A DNA stretch of 64,000 nt from Tricholoma matsutake (Eukaryota; Basidiomycota; Agaricomycetes; Agaricales; Tricholomataceae). The first letter of the stretch is position 1. The number at the start of each line of letters is the position of its first letter. Shown here piece by piece: positions 63,524 through 64,000 of this stretch. A program made the translations under genes and the position numbers. Location of the stretch: NCBI GenBank assembly GCA_026075535.2, contig AP026539.1, positions 5,766,001 to 5,830,000 of the forward strand, in the 5' to 3' direction. The notes below the pieces were generated by a model that was not told the origin of the DNA, ran no database searches, and saw only the letters and a list, made by a program, of their open reading frames with translations.

Positions 63524-64000
63524 GCCATTGATGACTTGTTGCAAATGGAGGAACTTGGGTGGATTGGATGTAGTGCGGATGTTGTGCAGACACAGAAGAA
63601 GATGACTTGTGCTTCATGTGCCAAAGAATTGTAACAAAATTGAAGTGGTAGGAATTCTGTCATGAGATGGAAGAACTCAAGCCATTGACTGTAGCAGAGT
63701 TATTTTGGAGCTTACACACAGCACCAGACATATCAGAAAGCATACTATGTTTCACAAGCAGAAAAGCCATTGACAACTTGTCACAAATGGAGGAACTCAG
63801 GTGGATTGGATGTAGTGTGGATAACATCCAGACACAGAAGAAAATGACTTGTGCTTCACATGCAGAAGAATTGTAACAACATTGAACCTTATCATGAGAT
63901 GGAAGAACTCAGGTCATTGACTGTAACAGAATTATTTTGGGGCTTATGCATTCCACGAGACATATCAGAAAACATACCATATTTCATAAGCCAAAAGAAT
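63524..64000 (+). repeat. About 240-bp tandem duplication at window edge
   Basis: Two units (about 63524-63763 and 63764-64000) share AAATGGAGGAACT, GGTGGATTGGATGTAGTG, CAGACACAGAAGAA and GACTTGTGCTTCA. Both frames read MEEL...WIGCS...QTQKKMTCAS. It continues beyond the window, so the number of units is unknown. Confidence 0.7.

Overview
The window looks like repeat-rich nuclear DNA of a filamentous basidiomycete, probably an Agaricomycete. Genes at 15.9-28.1 kb carry many short GT-AG introns. Host families include a DUF6533-type seven-helix membrane protein, a Kre9/KNH1-like GPI protein and a two-RRM RBMS-like protein. The transposons are chromodomain Ty3/Gypsy, Ty1/Copia, a fungal LINE with a C-terminal RNase H, hAT-type and Harbinger-like non-autonomous elements, and tRNA-derived SINEs. 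No genus is claimed. All coordinates and counts were read by eye.

Layout. 0-12.1 kb is a pile of nested elements: a composite tRNA-SINE, a Gypsy-B remnant with a solo LTR inside it, and a 5'-truncated chromovirus (Gypsy-A copy 1) cut by three hAT-type insertions, each with recognisable 8-bp duplications. 12.1-15.75 kb holds decayed sequence, a 1 kb TTA-flanked inverted-repeat element full of minisatellite, and a RecQ-like helicase relic. 15.75-28.7 kb is a CpG-retaining gene island: an acidic unknown protein, a DUF6533 protein, a KNH1-like protein with a 13-nt exon, divergently placed from a 1083-residue RBMS-like protein, and a small secreted protein with a frameshift. 28.7-40 kb holds a SINE with a 15-bp target duplication, then a three-level nest: a LINE split by a 9.3 kb Copia element, itself split by a 3.8 kb LTR element without recognisable proteins whose interior is packed with unrelated perfect hairpins. 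40-48.6 kb is a composite SINE split by a complete Gypsy-A copy with paired 402-bp LTRs. 48.6-56 kb holds more Gypsy fragments, a solo LTR and a coiled-coil/cysteine gene. 56-64 kb holds miniature inverted-repeat elements, another composite SINE and approximately 350-bp tandem repeats.

Two signals look undescribed to me. First, the hairpin-array LTR element (32763-36605). Second, a dispersed transcription-unit-like family, called palindromic-exon units here. It has a TTTATATACCCTG promoter with a GACCA/TGGTC dyad, an exon ending in a GGCCCAA...TTGGGCC palindrome next to a 5' splice site, a T-rich intron, arrays of the GAGCAACTGCTC palindrome, and hairpins followed by T-runs. Arm sequences differ between copies but stay paired.

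Decay outside the gene island is dominated by CpG to TpG/CpA change. Of 12 in-frame stops in the full Gypsy-A copy, 11 fall at expected arginine codons, and Copia LTR pairs show CA against TG at the same sites. One palindromic-exon copy inside the gene island is still CpG-rich.
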